A stretch of DNA of 40,569 nt from a virus, in the IMG/VR virus record IMGVR_UViG_3300034167_000574, positions 1 to 40,569 of that record. One strand, given 5' to 3'. Below are positions 39,698-40,569 of this stretch, one piece after another (position 1 is the first letter of the stretch; each line of letters starts with the position of its first letter). The position numbers and the translations under genes are program-made. The notes beneath the pieces were generated by a model that was given only the letters and a program-made list of their open reading frames with translations, had not been told where the DNA came from and ran no database searches.

Positions 39698-40569
39698 ATG
39701 GCAACTAATAAAGAAACACTATTAAAGTTTATAAATGATCAATCACAAAAAGTTCAATCTGATATATCTCAACAAGGATATAAAAGAGATTCACCTTATG
39801 TTGATAGACAACAAAATATAATACAAGGACAACCTGGTCAACCAACGCCTATAACAATGCAAGGAGTGGACAAAACTCTTTTGGGTACAGATGAGTATGG
39901 AAATCAACAAATCATGCATCCTGGACAAGAATATGAGTTTCCTGGTTCACAAGTTACTGAAAGAGAAATGCCACTTGCTCAATATGGTAAACAATTAAAT
40001 TTTTTACAACCAACTAGTAACAAATTACCAGAAGGTTATAAGATTCCTTATAATACTCCTAGTTCTGAATTAGCTATATCTATAGGTGGAGAAAATGGAG
40101 AACCTGCATATTTAATTCCTAGTTTTAAATATGGTAAACCATTAGCAGATCCTATTGGTGAATTTAGAAAAACAGGTGATCATTTAGGTGGTCCATTTAA
40201 AACCTGGCAAGAAGCAGAGAAATGGGAAAAAGAAACAAGACATCCTGCAGTTGAAAATAAACAAACAATAATGTTTCCACAACAAGAGTTTAAATATGGT
40301 GGATTGCTTAATAAAACTATTAAGTGTTCTAATTGTGGTTGGTCATGGAAAGCTGCAGATGGTGGTAATGATGTTAACACTTGTCATAAATGTGGTGAAG
40401 AAGTATTAATAAAAGCACAAGAAGGTGGACCAAATCAAGAAGCAATTGAATGGACAAAAAAATATGTTAGTTCTCCTAAGTATAAAGAACGCATAACAAA
40501 TTCTGGATATGATAATCCTGATAAACAAATAGATAAGAGATTACAAAATTTAGAAAATGTAAATATTGT
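39698..40569 (+). CDS. Large virion/cargo protein, C-terminus cut by window edge
   Basis: The ATG at 39698 follows the preceding stop at 39696 by one base. About 290 codons are visible and no stop is reached. The start is Gln-rich and polar (MATNKETLLKFINDQSQKVQ), then PGQEYEFPGSQVTEREMPLA and a repeated short YGG/YGK-type motif. Residues ~208-230 form a zinc-ribbon-like CSNCGWSW, then GGNDVNTCHKCGEE. This C-x2-C-GWSW ... C-x2-CG ribbon occurs, from memory, in large internal virion proteins of Bacteroidota phages that are injected or carried as cargo. Any enzymatic domain would lie outside the window. Confidence 0.65.
   Translation, partial: MATNKETLLKFINDQSQKVQSDISQQGYKRDSPYVDRQQNIIQGQPGQPTPITMQGVDKTLLGTDEYGNQQIMHPGQEYEFPGSQVTEREMPLAQYGKQLNFLQPTSNKLPEGYKIPYNTPSSELAISIGGENGEPAYLIPSFKYGKPLADPIGEFRKTGDHLGGPFKTWQEAEKWEKETRHPAVENKQTIMFPQQEFKYGGLLNKTIKCSNCGWSWKAADGGNDVNTCHKCGEEVLIKAQEGGPNQEAIEWTKKYVSSPKYKERITNSGYDNPDKQIDKRLQNLENVNI

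Overview
The window is a very AT-rich stretch of a large tailed-phage genome that most likely infects a Bacteroidota host. The gene set resembles crAss-like phages (Crassvirales) or close relatives: a roughly 730-residue terminase, a roughly 900-residue portal, a major capsid protein, an HU/IHF-like protein, a PD-(D/E)XK nuclease, ring/adaptor proteins and a giant tail 'stabilization/muzzle' protein. Host evidence is a Bacteroidota-type promoter (TTTG, 21-nt gap, TATATTTG) at the divergent start of the right-hand block, and a choice-of-anchor J / cleaved-adhesin-like domain. No database search was possible; family names come from motif recognition.

Region 1 (about 1-6120, minus strand) holds small, mostly unrecognised genes with long structured spacers, probably early or host-takeover functions. 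It includes a stand-alone UvrD-tail-like Tudor domain, two paralogous ~160-residue proteins, a zinc-ribbon protein and small membrane proteins. Most genes end in a stem-loop. A 16-nt motif recurs five times in the spacers, and leader sequences just before start codons are similar. The spacer at 2220-2541 is dense in inverted repeats and looks like non-coding RNA or a control/replication region.

Region 2 (6140-10900, plus strand) opens with the divergent promoter. It encodes coiled-coil proteins, a candidate Acb2/Tad1-type cyclic-nucleotide sponge, a GroES-like co-chaperonin, a structured RNA, a tRNA-Met(CAT)-like gene and a tmRNA whose tag frame is unusually long. A possible winged-helix protein, an HU/IHF-like protein, a Cys-rich protein and a nuclease follow in overlapping or tightly packed genes.

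Region 3 (10900-23460, plus) is the packaging and head module: terminase large subunit, portal, candidate scaffold, major capsid protein, tiny basic proteins ending in Lys-Lys-Cys, a ring/connector protein, a ferritin/Dps-like protein and a 536-residue virion protein with an inserted beta domain. It ends at a clear intrinsic terminator (23427-23457).

Region 4 (23477-29486, plus) is a Cys-rich adhesin/fibre cassette. Three of its proteins share an N-terminal motif, and it ends at a second terminator. Region 5 (29500-40569, plus) has a metallophosphoesterase, two further ring/adaptor proteins, a 1833-residue stabilization/muzzle protein whose expected C-terminal part is a separate gene, and the start of a large virion/cargo protein cut by the window end. 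No integrase, lysis cassette, insertion sequence or CRISPR array was seen.
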